The position numbers and the translations under genes were made by a program. The notes beneath the pieces are model-generated. The model did no database searches, was not told the DNA's origin, and saw nothing but the letters and a program-made list of their open reading frames with translations. A stretch of 64,000 bases of DNA from JAEULH01 sp963746275. GTDB lineage: Bacteria; Pseudomonadota; Alphaproteobacteria; Rhodospirillales; Defluviicoccaceae. Positions 45,837 to 54,013 of the stretch are shown piece by piece; positions within the stretch are counted from its first letter, which is position 1, and the number at the start of each line of letters is the position of its first letter. The DNA lies in the NCBI GenBank assembly GCA_963746275.1, contig CAVVAX010000037.1:1-64000 (forward strand), in the 5' to 3' direction.

Positions 45837-46172
45837 ATGACCTACATCGTCACCGAGAATTGCATTAAGTGTAAGTACATGGACTGCGTCGAGGTGTGTC
45901 CGGTCGACTGCTTCTACGAGGGCGAGAACATGCTCGTCATCCATCCGGACGAGTGTATCGACTGCGGCGTCTGCGAACCGGAATGCCCCGCAGAGGCCAT
46001 CGTTCCGGATACGGAGCCCGGGAACGAGAAGTGGCTTGAGATCAACACCGAGTATTCCAAGTCCTGGCCGAACATAACCCGCAAAGGCCAAGCTCCGTCC
46101 GATGCGGATGAATGGAACGGAAAAGCCGGAAAGGAGCAGGACTTCAGCGCGAGGCCCGGATCTGGCACATAG
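45837..46172 (+). CDS. fdxA: 7Fe ferredoxin FdxA
   Basis: 111 residues. The first cluster region is CIKCKYMDCVEVCPVDCF and the second is CIDCGVCEPECPAEAIVPD, the pattern of ferredoxins with one [3Fe-4S] and one [4Fe-4S] cluster. The C-terminal extension (WPNITRKGQAPSDADEWNGK) is typical of the alphaproteobacterial FdxA family. The ATG at 45837 (MTYIVTENCIKC) is preferred over an upstream start that adds seven unrelated residues. Confidence 0.95.
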   Translation: MTYIVTENCIKCKYMDCVEVCPVDCFYEGENMLVIHPDECIDCGVCEPECPAEAIVPDTEPGNEKWLEINTEYSKSWPNITRKGQAPSDADEWNGKAGKEQDFSARPGSGT

Positions 46173-46413
46173 CGGCCATGCGCCGCGCGACGGGCATGGA
46201 CGTTTGTCAATCGAAACCCTAGCGTGTTATATTCCTCGGCATACGAAACCGGTTGTCTGTCAACAGCACTCCGCCGCTTGCGGGGGTGATAACCGATAAA
46301 TCAATAATGGCTTGTCGCTGCTCGCCGCATGGGCGAGGGAGGATCGCATCGTCAAGAGCGATCCGATCGGACGGCAGCCTTGGATGGCCTTGAGTGGAGA
46401 GAGCTTGGACACG

Positions 46414-46911
46414 ATGCGGGATGAATTCGCTTACCGTGCGGGGGATTATGTCGTCTACCCGACCCACGGCGTCGGCAAGGTGCTGGGTGTCGAAACGCGG
46501 GAGATCGCCGGTCAGGAGCTGCAGCTCTTCGTGATCTCGTTCGACCGTGACCGAATGACGCTGCGGGTGCCGGTCAGCAAGGCTTCCAACGCCGGCTTGC
46601 GGCGGCTCAGCACGCGCAAGGTGATGGAGAACGCCCTGACCAGGCTGCAGGGTCGGGCGCGGGTCAAGCGCACGATGTGGAGCCGGCGCGCCCAGGAGTA
46701 CGAGGCGAAGATCAACTCGGGCGATCCAGTGTCGATCGCCGAGGTGATCCGCGACCTGCATCCCAACGTCGGCCAGCCGGACCAATCCTTCAGCGAACGG
46801 CAGATCTACGAGGCGGCGTTCGATCGGCTGGTCTGCGAGGTGGCGGCGCTCGAGAGCATCGACAAGCAGAAGGCGACCGAGAAGCTGGAGCAACTCCTCG
46901 GCACGTCCTGA
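46414..46911 (+). CDS. carD: CarD family transcriptional regulator
   Basis: 165 residues from the ATG at 46414; an upstream ATG at 46384 (MALSGESLDTMRDEF) is possible, but GGAGAGAG lies 10 nt before 46414. The N-terminal RNA-polymerase-interacting domain reads YRAGDYVVYPTHGVGKVLGV; a helical DNA-binding part follows (MWSRRAQEYEAKINSGDP). CarD proteins bind RNA polymerase beta and stabilise open complexes, notably at rRNA promoters. It follows fdxA as in many alphaproteobacteria. Confidence 0.92.
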   Translation: MRDEFAYRAGDYVVYPTHGVGKVLGVETREIAGQELQLFVISFDRDRMTLRVPVSKASNAGLRRLSTRKVMENALTRLQGRARVKRTMWSRRAQEYEAKINSGDPVSIAEVIRDLHPNVGQPDQSFSERQIYEAAFDRLVCEVAALESIDKQKATEKLEQLLGTS

Positions 46912-46998
46912 CGCGCCTGCGCCGCGGGCGGAAGCAGGGGCCAAGGCTGATCCTCTTTCGCTTCCGCCGGCGCGGCCGGAGCGGATAACGCGGGCGCC

Positions 46999-47569
46999 TT
47001 GATCAGCAAGATCGTCTCTGGAGGGCAGACGGGCGTCGATCGCGCGGCGCTCGACGTCGCGCTGGCGCTGGGGCTGCCCTGTGGCGGCTGGGTGCCGCGC
47101 GGCCGCCGGGCCGAGGATGGCCGTTTGCCGGCGCGCTACCCGATGCGCGAAACGGCGAGTGCCGGCTATCCCCAGCGTACCCGCCTCAATGTCCGTGACT
47201 CCGATGCGACCCTGATCCTGACCCGCGGCGAGCCGGCGGGAGGCACCGCCTTCACCATCGCCTGCGCCCAGCGCGAGGGCCGGCCGTGCATGCGTGGTCG
47301 ATCTTGCCGCTGCCGATCTCGACCGGACCGCCGCCGCAGCGGTTCGGGAGTGGCTCCGCGACCACGAGGTCCGCGTGCTCAACGTCGCCGGTCCGCGGGA
47401 GAGCTCCGCGCCCGGCATCGCCGCCGAGGCCGCGGCCTTCCTCCGTAGCGTCTTTGAGAGGAACCCGTACACCCTGAGGGTGCTGCCGGGCATCAAGCGC
47501 CGCCGTCACGTCTTCATCGCGTATCCGCCTGCAATGTCACGCCACTGTAATGCGGCGCGTGTTAATTAG
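46999..47569 (+). CDS. SLOG-fold putative molybdenum-carrier-like protein (apparent frameshift)
   Basis: About 189 residues after removing one extra C near 47295. It has ISKIVSGGQTGVDRAALDVA at the N-terminus and LILTRGEPAGGTAFTIACAQ in the middle, the pattern of YpsA-type SLOG/putative molybdenum-carrier proteins, which probably bind a nucleotide. The second part is VVDLAAADLDRTAAAAVREW and LNVAGPRESSAPGIAAEAAA, where most homologs soon end. The last 35 residues may be read-through from a further shift, because they overlap the Pho box of pstS. A TTG start is used. Role unknown. Confidence 0.75.
47534..47551 (+). promoter_or_regulatory. Pho box upstream of pstS
   Basis: ATGTCAC-GCCA-CTGTAAT: two 7-bp direct repeats close to CTGTCAT with the 4-bp AT-type spacer position that defines a PhoB site (11-bp period). 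It lies 58 nt before the pstS start, a plausible promoter position. It predicts induction of pstSCAB under phosphate limitation. Confidence 0.7.
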
Positions 47570-47609
47570 CGCCCACAGATCCTGATAACGGCGGGGGGCG
47601 AGAATACGG

Positions 47610-48638
47610 ATGAAGATGATGCTCAGACTTGCCGGCATGGCGTTGGCAGGAGCTTTGGCCCTTAGCGCGGCCTTACCGGCAAAGGCGGACACCCGGCTGA
47701 TCGGCGCCGGGGCCAGCTTCCCCTTTCCGATATACTCCACGTGGTTCAAAGACTTCAGCAAGAACTACAAGGACGCGACGATCGACTACCAGGCCAAGGG
47801 TAGCGGCGCCGGCATCCAGGACTTCATCAACCGCACGGTCGACTTTGCCGCCAGCGACGCCGCCATGACCGACGAGGAGATCGCCAAGGTGCCGGGCGGT
47901 GCCGTGCTGCTGCCGATGACCGCCGGCGAGATCGTCATCGCCTACAACCTGCCTGGCAACCCGCAGAACCTGAAGCTGCCGCGCGACATCTACCCCGCCA
48001 TCTTCGCCGGCGAGATCACCCGCTGGAACGACCCGAAGATCGCCGCTGCCAACCCCGACATCAAGCTGCCGGACACCCCGATCACCGTCGTCCGCCGGTC
48101 CGACTCCAGCGGCACCACCTTCGTCTTCACCCAGCACCTCGCCGAGGTCAGCTCGTCGTTCAAGGAGAGCGTTGGCGTCGGCACGACGGTCCAGTGGCCG
48201 AAGAGCGACAAGTTCGTCGCCGCGCCCAAGAACGACGGTGTCACCGCGACCATCAAGCAGACGCCGGGCGCCATCGGCTACATCGAGTACGGCTATGCCA
48301 AGCTGACCAAGGCGCCGACCGCGCTGCTCGAGAACAAGGCCGGGACGTTCGTTGCCGCCGGCGGCGAGGCGGGCGCGGTGGCGTTGTCCGAGGCGGAGTT
48401 CGACGAGAACCTCATCGCCTGGGTGAAGGACCCCAAGGGCGCCGACGCCTACCCGATCACGACCTTCACCTGGATGCTGTTCTACAAGGACCAGGACGAC
48501 AAGAAGGCCGCTGCGCTTCGCGACATGGTCGAGTACGGCCTGACCGATGGGCAGAAGATCGCCGATCAGATGGGCTACGTGCCGCTGCCCGAGACCGTTA
48601 TCGCCAAGATCCGCGACGCCAAGCAGGCCATCCAGTAG
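47610..48638 (+). CDS. pstS: phosphate ABC transporter substrate-binding protein
   Basis: Periplasmic protein of 342 residues with a Sec signal peptide cleaved after PAKA (about residue 26). Phosphate ligands lie in LIGAGASFPFPIYSTWFKDF, GSGAGIQDFINRTVDFAASD and RRSDSSGTTFVFTQHL, all typical of PstS. First gene of pstSCAB, 68 nt before pstC, with a Pho box upstream. Confidence 0.95.
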   Translation: MKMMLRLAGMALAGALALSAALPAKADTRLIGAGASFPFPIYSTWFKDFSKNYKDATIDYQAKGSGAGIQDFINRTVDFAASDAAMTDEEIAKVPGGAVLLPMTAGEIVIAYNLPGNPQNLKLPRDIYPAIFAGEITRWNDPKIAAANPDIKLPDTPITVVRRSDSSGTTFVFTQHLAEVSSSFKESVGVGTTVQWPKSDKFVAAPKNDGVTATIKQTPGAIGYIEYGYAKLTKAPTALLENKAGTFVAAGGEAGAVALSEAEFDENLIAWVKDPKGADAYPITTFTWMLFYKDQDDKKAAALRDMVEYGLTDGQKIADQMGYVPLPETVIAKIRDAKQAIQ

Positions 48639-48706
48639 CCCCAACCGGAGAGTGTGGACCGGTCGCTCGGTTTTCGCCTTTGTTTCAGTAGAGGACGCGC
48701 GAGACG

Positions 48707-49672
48707 ATGGCGCCCAATCCGTTCTCCCACGCGATCTCGGCGGACAGCATCTCGCGGCCGCCGTCAGCGCGGGAGTACCTCTCCGACCGGCTGTTCCGGG
48801 CGCTCGCCCTGGGTGGCGCGGCCATCATCCTGGTGCTGGTCGCCTACATCGTGTGGGAGATCGGCGGCCAGGCGGCGCCCGCCATCGCCCAGCATGGGCT
48901 CGGCTTCCTCACCTCCTCGGTCTGGGACGTCTCCAACCAGCGCTTCGGCATTCTCCCCGAGATCTGGGGAACGCTCTATAGCTCGCTGCTGGCGCTGCTC
49001 ATTGGCGGCTTCTTCGGCGTCTTCGTCGCCATCTTCCTCACCCAGGGGTTCCTCCCGCCGCGGCTGGCGGTCGTCTTTCGCACCATCGTCGAGCTGCTCG
49101 CGGCGATCCCCAGCGTCGTCTTCGGCCTTTGGGGCATCTACGTCGTCATCCCGGCGCTGCGCCCGATCGCTAACTGGTTACACGAAACCCTGGGCTTCCT
49201 GCCCTTCTTCTCCACCTCGCTCAGCGGCCCCGGGATGATGCCGGCGGCGCTGGTGCTGGCGATCATGATCCTGCCGACGATCGCTGCGATCTCCCAGGAC
49301 GCCCTTCACCTCATTCCCTACAGGGTGAAGGAGGCCGCCTACGGCATGGGCACGACCCGCTGGGAGGCCATCGTCAAGGTGTTCTTGCCGACGGCCTCGC
49401 GGGGCATCTTCGGCTCGATGGTGCTGGGCTTCGGCCGAGCGCTCGGCGAAACCATGGCCTTAGCCATGCTCATCGGCAACGCCAACCAGATCAGCCTGTC
49501 GCTGTTCTCGCCCGCGAACACCCTGGCCTCGCTGCTTGCCTCCAACTTCCCCGAAGCCGGCGGCATCGAGATCCAGGCGCTGATGTACGCCGCGATCGCG
49601 CTGCTCGCCATCACCCTCATCGTCAACGTCGTCGGCCTGTTCGTCATGTCGGTCGCGGTGAAGAAGCAGTGA
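48707..49672 (+). CDS. pstC: phosphate ABC transporter permease PstC
   Basis: Inner-membrane permease of 321 residues with about six helices. The EAA-type loop that contacts PstB is EAAYGMGTTRWEAIVKVFLP. LLAAIPSVVFGLWGIYVVIP is a typical PstC segment. The pstA gene begins 7 nt after its stop. Confidence 0.95.
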   Translation: MAPNPFSHAISADSISRPPSAREYLSDRLFRALALGGAAIILVLVAYIVWEIGGQAAPAIAQHGLGFLTSSVWDVSNQRFGILPEIWGTLYSSLLALLIGGFFGVFVAIFLTQGFLPPRLAVVFRTIVELLAAIPSVVFGLWGIYVVIPALRPIANWLHETLGFLPFFSTSLSGPGMMPAALVLAIMILPTIAAISQDALHLIPYRVKEAAYGMGTTRWEAIVKVFLPTASRGIFGSMVLGFGRALGETMALAMLIGNANQISLSLFSPANTLASLLASNFPEAGGIEIQALMYAAIALLAITLIVNVVGLFVMSVAVKKQ

Positions 49673-49679
49673 GGCGGCC

Positions 49680-50570
49680 ATGAAGCACCCCGACCTCGGC
49701 AAGGCGCCGATAAGCGCCATCCCCGACCTGAACCGGTCATTCCGCGAGCCCCGGGCGCTGCGCAGCGCCTTCCTCACCGGCTTCACCTGGGTCATCGCGC
49801 TGGTCGCGGCAGTGCCGCTGTTCTCCGTCCTCTACATGCTGATCGTCCAGGGCGGCTCGCGCCTCGGCCCCGAGCTCTTCACTGAGCTGCCGCCAGCGGG
49901 TTTCGAGATGGGCGGCGGCTTCGGCAACGCCATCGCCGGCACCCTGGTGATGGTCGGTATCGCCACCCTGATCAGCGTGCCGATCGGGATCATGGCCGCG
50001 GCCTACCTCGCCGAGCTCGGCACGACCAGCAAGCTGGCCGAGGCGGCGCGGTTCCTGGCCAAGGTTCTCACCGGGTTTCCCTCGATCCTCGCCGGTGTCT
50101 TCGCCTACGCCGCGGTCGTCCTGCTGATGGGCACGTACTCGGCTATTGCCGGCGGCATTGCGCTTTCGGTGTTGATGCTGCCGACCGTGATCCTCACGGC
50201 CGAGGAGTCCATGAAGATGGTTCCCCAGCGGATGAAGGACGCCGCCTATGGGATGGGCTGCACCCGCAGCCAGGTGATCTGGAAGGTGGTGCTGCCGACC
50301 GGCCTTCCCGGCATCCTCACCGGGGTGATGTTGGCCATCGCCGGCGCGGCCGGCGAGTCGGCGCCGCTGCTGTTTACCGCGCTGTTCAGCAACTACTGGC
50401 TGACCTCCCTGCACGAACCGACCGCGTCGCTCTCCATCCTCATCTTCAATTTCTCGGGCATGCCGTTCGAGAACCAGATCGAGCTGGCCTGGGCCGCGTC
50501 CCTGGTCCTGGTCCTCATCGTCCTGTTCTTCAACATCCTCAGCCGCCTGATCGGACGCCCGAAGGTCTGA
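49680..50570 (+). CDS. pstA: phosphate ABC transporter permease PstA
   Basis: Inner-membrane permease of 296 residues. It has LTGFPSILAGVFAYAAVVLL and the EAA loop DAAYGMGCTRSQVIWKVVLP. Together with PstC it forms the channel. It lies 20 nt before pstB. Confidence 0.95.
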   Translation: MKHPDLGKAPISAIPDLNRSFREPRALRSAFLTGFTWVIALVAAVPLFSVLYMLIVQGGSRLGPELFTELPPAGFEMGGGFGNAIAGTLVMVGIATLISVPIGIMAAAYLAELGTTSKLAEAARFLAKVLTGFPSILAGVFAYAAVVLLMGTYSAIAGGIALSVLMLPTVILTAEESMKMVPQRMKDAAYGMGCTRSQVIWKVVLPTGLPGILTGVMLAIAGAAGESAPLLFTALFSNYWLTSLHEPTASLSILIFNFSGMPFENQIELAWAASLVLVLIVLFFNILSRLIGRPKV

Positions 50571-50590
50571 GGCTTTCGCGGGGCACGCAC

Positions 50591-51421
50591 ATGAGCTTAG
50601 CGCAGCAAATCGCTCCACAGTCGGCCGCTTCCTGGCACGTACCGAAAGACCAGGTGGCCATCGATTGCAACCTCGAGAAGGTCTACTACGGCTCGTTCCT
50701 GGCGGTGCGCGACTCGCTGCTGCCGGTCGAGAAGGGCAAGATCACCGGCTTCATCGGCCCATCGGGCTGCGGCAAGAGCACCGTGCTGCGCAGCCTGAAC
50801 CGCATGAACGACATGATCCCGGTGTTCCGCTTCGAGGGCCACGTCCACTTCCTCGGCCAGGACATCTACGCGAGAAACGTCGATCCGGTGGTGGTGCGCC
50901 GCTACATCGGCATGGTCTTCCAGCAGCCCAACCCCTTCACCATGAGCATCTACGACAACGTCGCCTTCGGGCTCAGGCTCAACCGCTTCCGCGGCAACAT
51001 GGACGAGAAGGTCGAGCGCGCGCTCAAGCGCGCGGCGCTGTGGAAGGAGGTCAAGGACAAGCTCAAGGACAGCGGCCTGTCGCTCTCCGGCGGCCAGCAG
51101 CAGCGGCTCTGCATCGCCCGGGCGATCGCCACCGAGCCGCAGGTCCTGCTGATGGACGAGCCCTGCTCGGCGCTCGATCCTATCGCCACCCGGCAGGTCG
51201 AGGAGTTGATGATCGAGCTCAAGGAGAACTACTCGGTCGCGCTCGTCACCCACAACATGCAGCAGGCGATGCGGGTGGCCGACACGACCGCGTTCTTCGC
51301 CGTCGACATCTCCCACAGCGGCCGGACCGGCTACCTGGTCGAGATGGGCGAAACCAAGCAGATCTTCGAGGCGCCGCGCGAGCAGCTGACCAAGGAATAC
51401 ATCCGCGGCGAGTTCAGCTAG
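50591..51421 (+). CDS. pstB: phosphate ABC transporter ATP-binding protein
   Basis: 276 residues. Walker A GPSGCGKST at residues 56-64, Q-loop in GMVFQQPNPFTMSIYDNVAF, signature LSLSGGQQQRLCIARAIA, Walker B LLMDEPCSALDPIATRQVEE. It powers phosphate import. No phoU follows; instead a second pstS-like gene comes after about 180 nt that hold a dispersed repeat. Confidence 0.96.
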   Translation: MSLAQQIAPQSAASWHVPKDQVAIDCNLEKVYYGSFLAVRDSLLPVEKGKITGFIGPSGCGKSTVLRSLNRMNDMIPVFRFEGHVHFLGQDIYARNVDPVVVRRYIGMVFQQPNPFTMSIYDNVAFGLRLNRFRGNMDEKVERALKRAALWKEVKDKLKDSGLSLSGGQQQRLCIARAIATEPQVLLMDEPCSALDPIATRQVEELMIELKENYSVALVTHNMQQAMRVADTTAFFAVDISHSGRTGYLVEMGETKQIFEAPREQLTKEYIRGEFS

Positions 51422-51457
51422 AGCGCTATGTGATCGTCGAGGTATTGAAACTGAACG

Positions 51458-51546
51458 GCGCCATCGCGGGCCGCGAGGCGGCGTGGCGATCCAGAACAAA
51501 GATTTGCTGTATTGCTTCGTCGGCTTCGCCGTCCTCGCGGTGACGG
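51458..51546. repeat. dispersed imperfect inverted repeat, family 1, copy 2
   Basis: Diverged partner of the element at 3169-3251, with arms GCCATCGCGGGCCGCGAGGC and CGTCGGCTTCGCCGTCCTCG. It lies between pstB and the second pstS gene, where it could affect read-through between the two. Confidence 0.55.
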
Positions 51547-51604
51547 TGTCACTCCAAGCGTAGCGAAGACTGTCGGGTTCTCACTTGCGCGGCGGGGAGC
51601 GGAC

Positions 51605-52705
51605 ATGAGTATTATCAGCCAACGGCTTCGAATCATTCACCTTACTATTTTGTTCGTCGCCCTGGCGGTGCTGCTCGCTTCCGGCGTGTCGGTCGCAGCG
51701 CCGGCGATGGCCGCCGACCCCGTTGCCCGCGAGGTCTGGCTTCGCGGAGCCGGCGCAACCTTTCCCGCGCCGCTCTACAAGGCCTGGATCAAGGCTTACG
51801 AGAAGGGCCACGACAACGTCTCGCTTACCTACGACGCGATCGGCAGCGGCGCCGGCCTGAGCCAGTTCGTCACCGGCTCGGTCGACTTTGCCGGCAGCGA
51901 CGCGCCGATTAGCGACGATCAAATCGCCAAGGTCGAGCGCGGGGTCGTCTCGGTGCCGGCGACCGCCGGGATGGTCGTCCTGGCCTACTCTCTGCCGGAC
52001 GGGGTGGGGCCACTGCGGCTGTCGCGGGAAGCCTACGCCGGGATCTTTGCCGGCGAGATCACAAAGTGGAGCGATCCGCGGATCCAGGCGGCGAACCCCG
52101 ACGCCAGGCTTCCGAACACGACCATCGCCGTCGTCACCCGGCGCGACGCCAGCGGCACGACCTTCGCCTTCGCCAGCCACCTCGACGCGATCAGCCCCTT
52201 ATGGCGGGAGAAGGGGCTGGGCGCCGGGATCCTGGTGCGCTGGCCGGCGGGCGCGATGAAGGTGCCCGGAAACGAGGGCGTGGCCCAGCGCATCAAGATC
52301 AGCGAGGGCGCTATCGGCTACGTCGAGTACGGCTTCGCCAAGCGCCTGGGCCTGCCGGTCGCAGCGCTGGAGAACAAGGCCGGGAACTACGTCATGCCGA
52401 CGGAAGAGGCCGGCGCGCAGGCACTGGCCGAGGCGGGCGCGGCCATGGACGAGAAGCTGCGTGTCACGATCACCGACGCGGCCGGCGACGCCGCCTATCC
52501 GATCTTGACCTACAGCTGGCTGCTCCTCTACGGCCGGTACCCGGAAGTGGCAAAAGCAGAGGCCATTCGAGACTTCGTCGCCTGGGGCCTCACCGAGGGG
52601 CAGACCGTCAAGGACGAGGAGCTCCCTGGCTATATCCCGTTGCCCGCCAACGTCGTCGCCAAAGGCCAGCAGGCGCTGGCGGCGATCCGCGCGCGGGGCA
52701 GCTGA
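51605..52705 (+). CDS. second phosphate-binding protein, PstS-like
   Basis: 366 residues with a long N-terminal signal segment (hydrophobic about residues 10-35, likely cleavage after APAMA). It keeps the PstS phosphate-site motifs: LRGAGATFPAPLYKAWIKAY, GSGAGLSQFVTGSVDFAGSD and TRRDASGTTFAFASHLDA. It is clearly diverged from the first PstS. Possibly a higher-affinity or differently regulated binding protein feeding the same PstCAB; a signalling role is also possible. GGGGAGCGG precedes the ATG. I see no clear Pho box in front of it. Confidence 0.88.
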   Translation: MSIISQRLRIIHLTILFVALAVLLASGVSVAAPAMAADPVAREVWLRGAGATFPAPLYKAWIKAYEKGHDNVSLTYDAIGSGAGLSQFVTGSVDFAGSDAPISDDQIAKVERGVVSVPATAGMVVLAYSLPDGVGPLRLSREAYAGIFAGEITKWSDPRIQAANPDARLPNTTIAVVTRRDASGTTFAFASHLDAISPLWREKGLGAGILVRWPAGAMKVPGNEGVAQRIKISEGAIGYVEYGFAKRLGLPVAALENKAGNYVMPTEEAGAQALAEAGAAMDEKLRVTITDAAGDAAYPILTYSWLLLYGRYPEVAKAEAIRDFVAWGLTEGQTVKDEELPGYIPLPANVVAKGQQALAAIRARGS

Positions 52706-52854
52706 TCGCGCGAAGCAGAACCGGCCGAAGACGTGCTCCCGAGCCCGACGCGCCTGCGCCTTTCGAGGTAGGTTTGCGCTATCCTTTGGTCCGGGTGCGC
52801 GGCCGGTGCCGGAGCTATGATCCCTCGCGGCAACTGCCGACGAGAGGCGAGCCG

Positions 52855-53607
52855 ATGGCGACTCCCAGCCCCACCAGCGGTTCTTCGGGGAGATTGGTTT
52901 CGATGCCGACGGGCCGGATCGACTTGGCGGCGGTGGAGGCGTCCCTGCGCGACCTGCAGGGGGAGTTTTCCCTCATCAACGAGTTTCTGCACAGTCCGCG
53001 CGACCGCCTCGACGACGAGGTGATCTTCAACCTCCTGGCCGGCTACGCCTTCATCGACGATGCGGTGGCCAAGGGCATCGACCTCCTCGCGCTTGGAAAC
53101 CTCAAGCACCTTCTGGAGCTGAACACGATTGTGCTCTGCGGGGTGGATCCTGCCGCCCGCAGGCTCAACGCCCGGCACATCGCCGCCACGGAGCAGTACT
53201 TCTGGGACACCGAAGGCGGCGGCGTGCGCGACATCGTCGAATGGCACGACCGGCACCGCGGCGAACCCGTCTGGCACCGAGCGGCCGGCGTCTACGTCCG
53301 CATCCTCAGCGAGCCGCAGCTCTACATCGAGGGCAACCACCGGACCGGCGCCCTGGTGATGAGCTACCTGCTGGTGCAGGGCGGCAAGCCGCCGTTCGTG
53401 CTGACCGTGGAGAACGCGCGCGGCTACTTCGACCCGTCGATGCTGATCACCAAGACCCGCAAGGCGAGCCTGGCGATGCTGTTTCGCATGCCCAAGACCA
53501 GGAAGTCCTTTGCGGAGTACCTGAAGCGCCACGTCGACGACAAGCATCTTCGCCGGGCAGATGCCGGCCGCGGCGACGCGCCTGCCGCGCAGGCTTCTTT
53601 CGGCTGA
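52855..53607 (+). CDS. Fic-like protein with a degenerate active-site motif
   Basis: 250 residues, mostly helical. The core stretch SEPQLYIEGNHRTGALVMSY aligns with the Fic motif HxFx[DE]GNxRxxR, but the catalytic His is Gln, Phe is Tyr and the last Arg is Ala; EGN and the first Arg remain. Fic enzymes transfer AMP or related groups to proteins; without the His this one is probably not a normal AMP transferase. No antitoxin-like partner with an inhibitory S/TxxxE helix is seen beside it. GAGAGG lies upstream of the ATG. An alternative is that this is a separate family with a Fic-like fold. Confidence 0.6.
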   Translation: MATPSPTSGSSGRLVSMPTGRIDLAAVEASLRDLQGEFSLINEFLHSPRDRLDDEVIFNLLAGYAFIDDAVAKGIDLLALGNLKHLLELNTIVLCGVDPAARRLNARHIAATEQYFWDTEGGGVRDIVEWHDRHRGEPVWHRAAGVYVRILSEPQLYIEGNHRTGALVMSYLLVQGGKPPFVLTVENARGYFDPSMLITKTRKASLAMLFRMPKTRKSFAEYLKRHVDDKHLRRADAGRGDAPAAQASFG

Positions 53608-53609
53608 GG

Positions 53610-53909
53610 CTACTTCTCCAGCGCGGTCAGCACCTCCGACAGGCTGCGGCTTTTGGTGACGACGGAGCGCCTGGCGTCGAGCACCTCGTAGACGCAGTGC
53701 TGCTTGGTGACGTAGCCACGGACCTCGCGTCGGCCGTTGAGCAGGACGATCGAGCGCGCCCGGCCGTCGTCGCTGGTCCGGCTGCAGCAGTACCCGGCCA
53801 GGTATGCCTTCGCGATGATCGCGTCCTCGTCGTCCTTGGTCAGCTGTATCGCGGGAAAGGGAATGACGCTCACCGCTCCGCCCTCTGTGGCCACGCCTAT
53901 GGGATCCAA
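53610..53909 (-). CDS. hypothetical protein (99 aa)
   Basis: Leftward frame that converges with the Fic-like gene, with 2 nt between stops. The product has no signal peptide; it contains a paired YCCSRTSDD element and a GYVTKQHCVYEVLDARRSVV strand-like stretch, suggesting a small alpha/beta protein. The start may be at the ATG at 53909 or at a later GTG (VSVIPFPAIQLTKDDED). Codon use resembles the neighbours. I do not recognise a family. Confidence 0.55.
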   Translation of the reverse strand: MDPIGVATEGGAVSVIPFPAIQLTKDDEDAIIAKAYLAGYCCSRTSDDGRARSIVLLNGRREVRGYVTKQHCVYEVLDARRSVVTKSRSLSEVLTALEK

Positions 53910-54013
53910 GCCGGCGGCTGCCGCCGTCGGTGCGGCCGGATGATAGCACTGGCCTGGCTACCGGTACACCCAAACGGGGCTATTCTGCTAGACGGACCCT
54001 GCGGTTTTGACGC

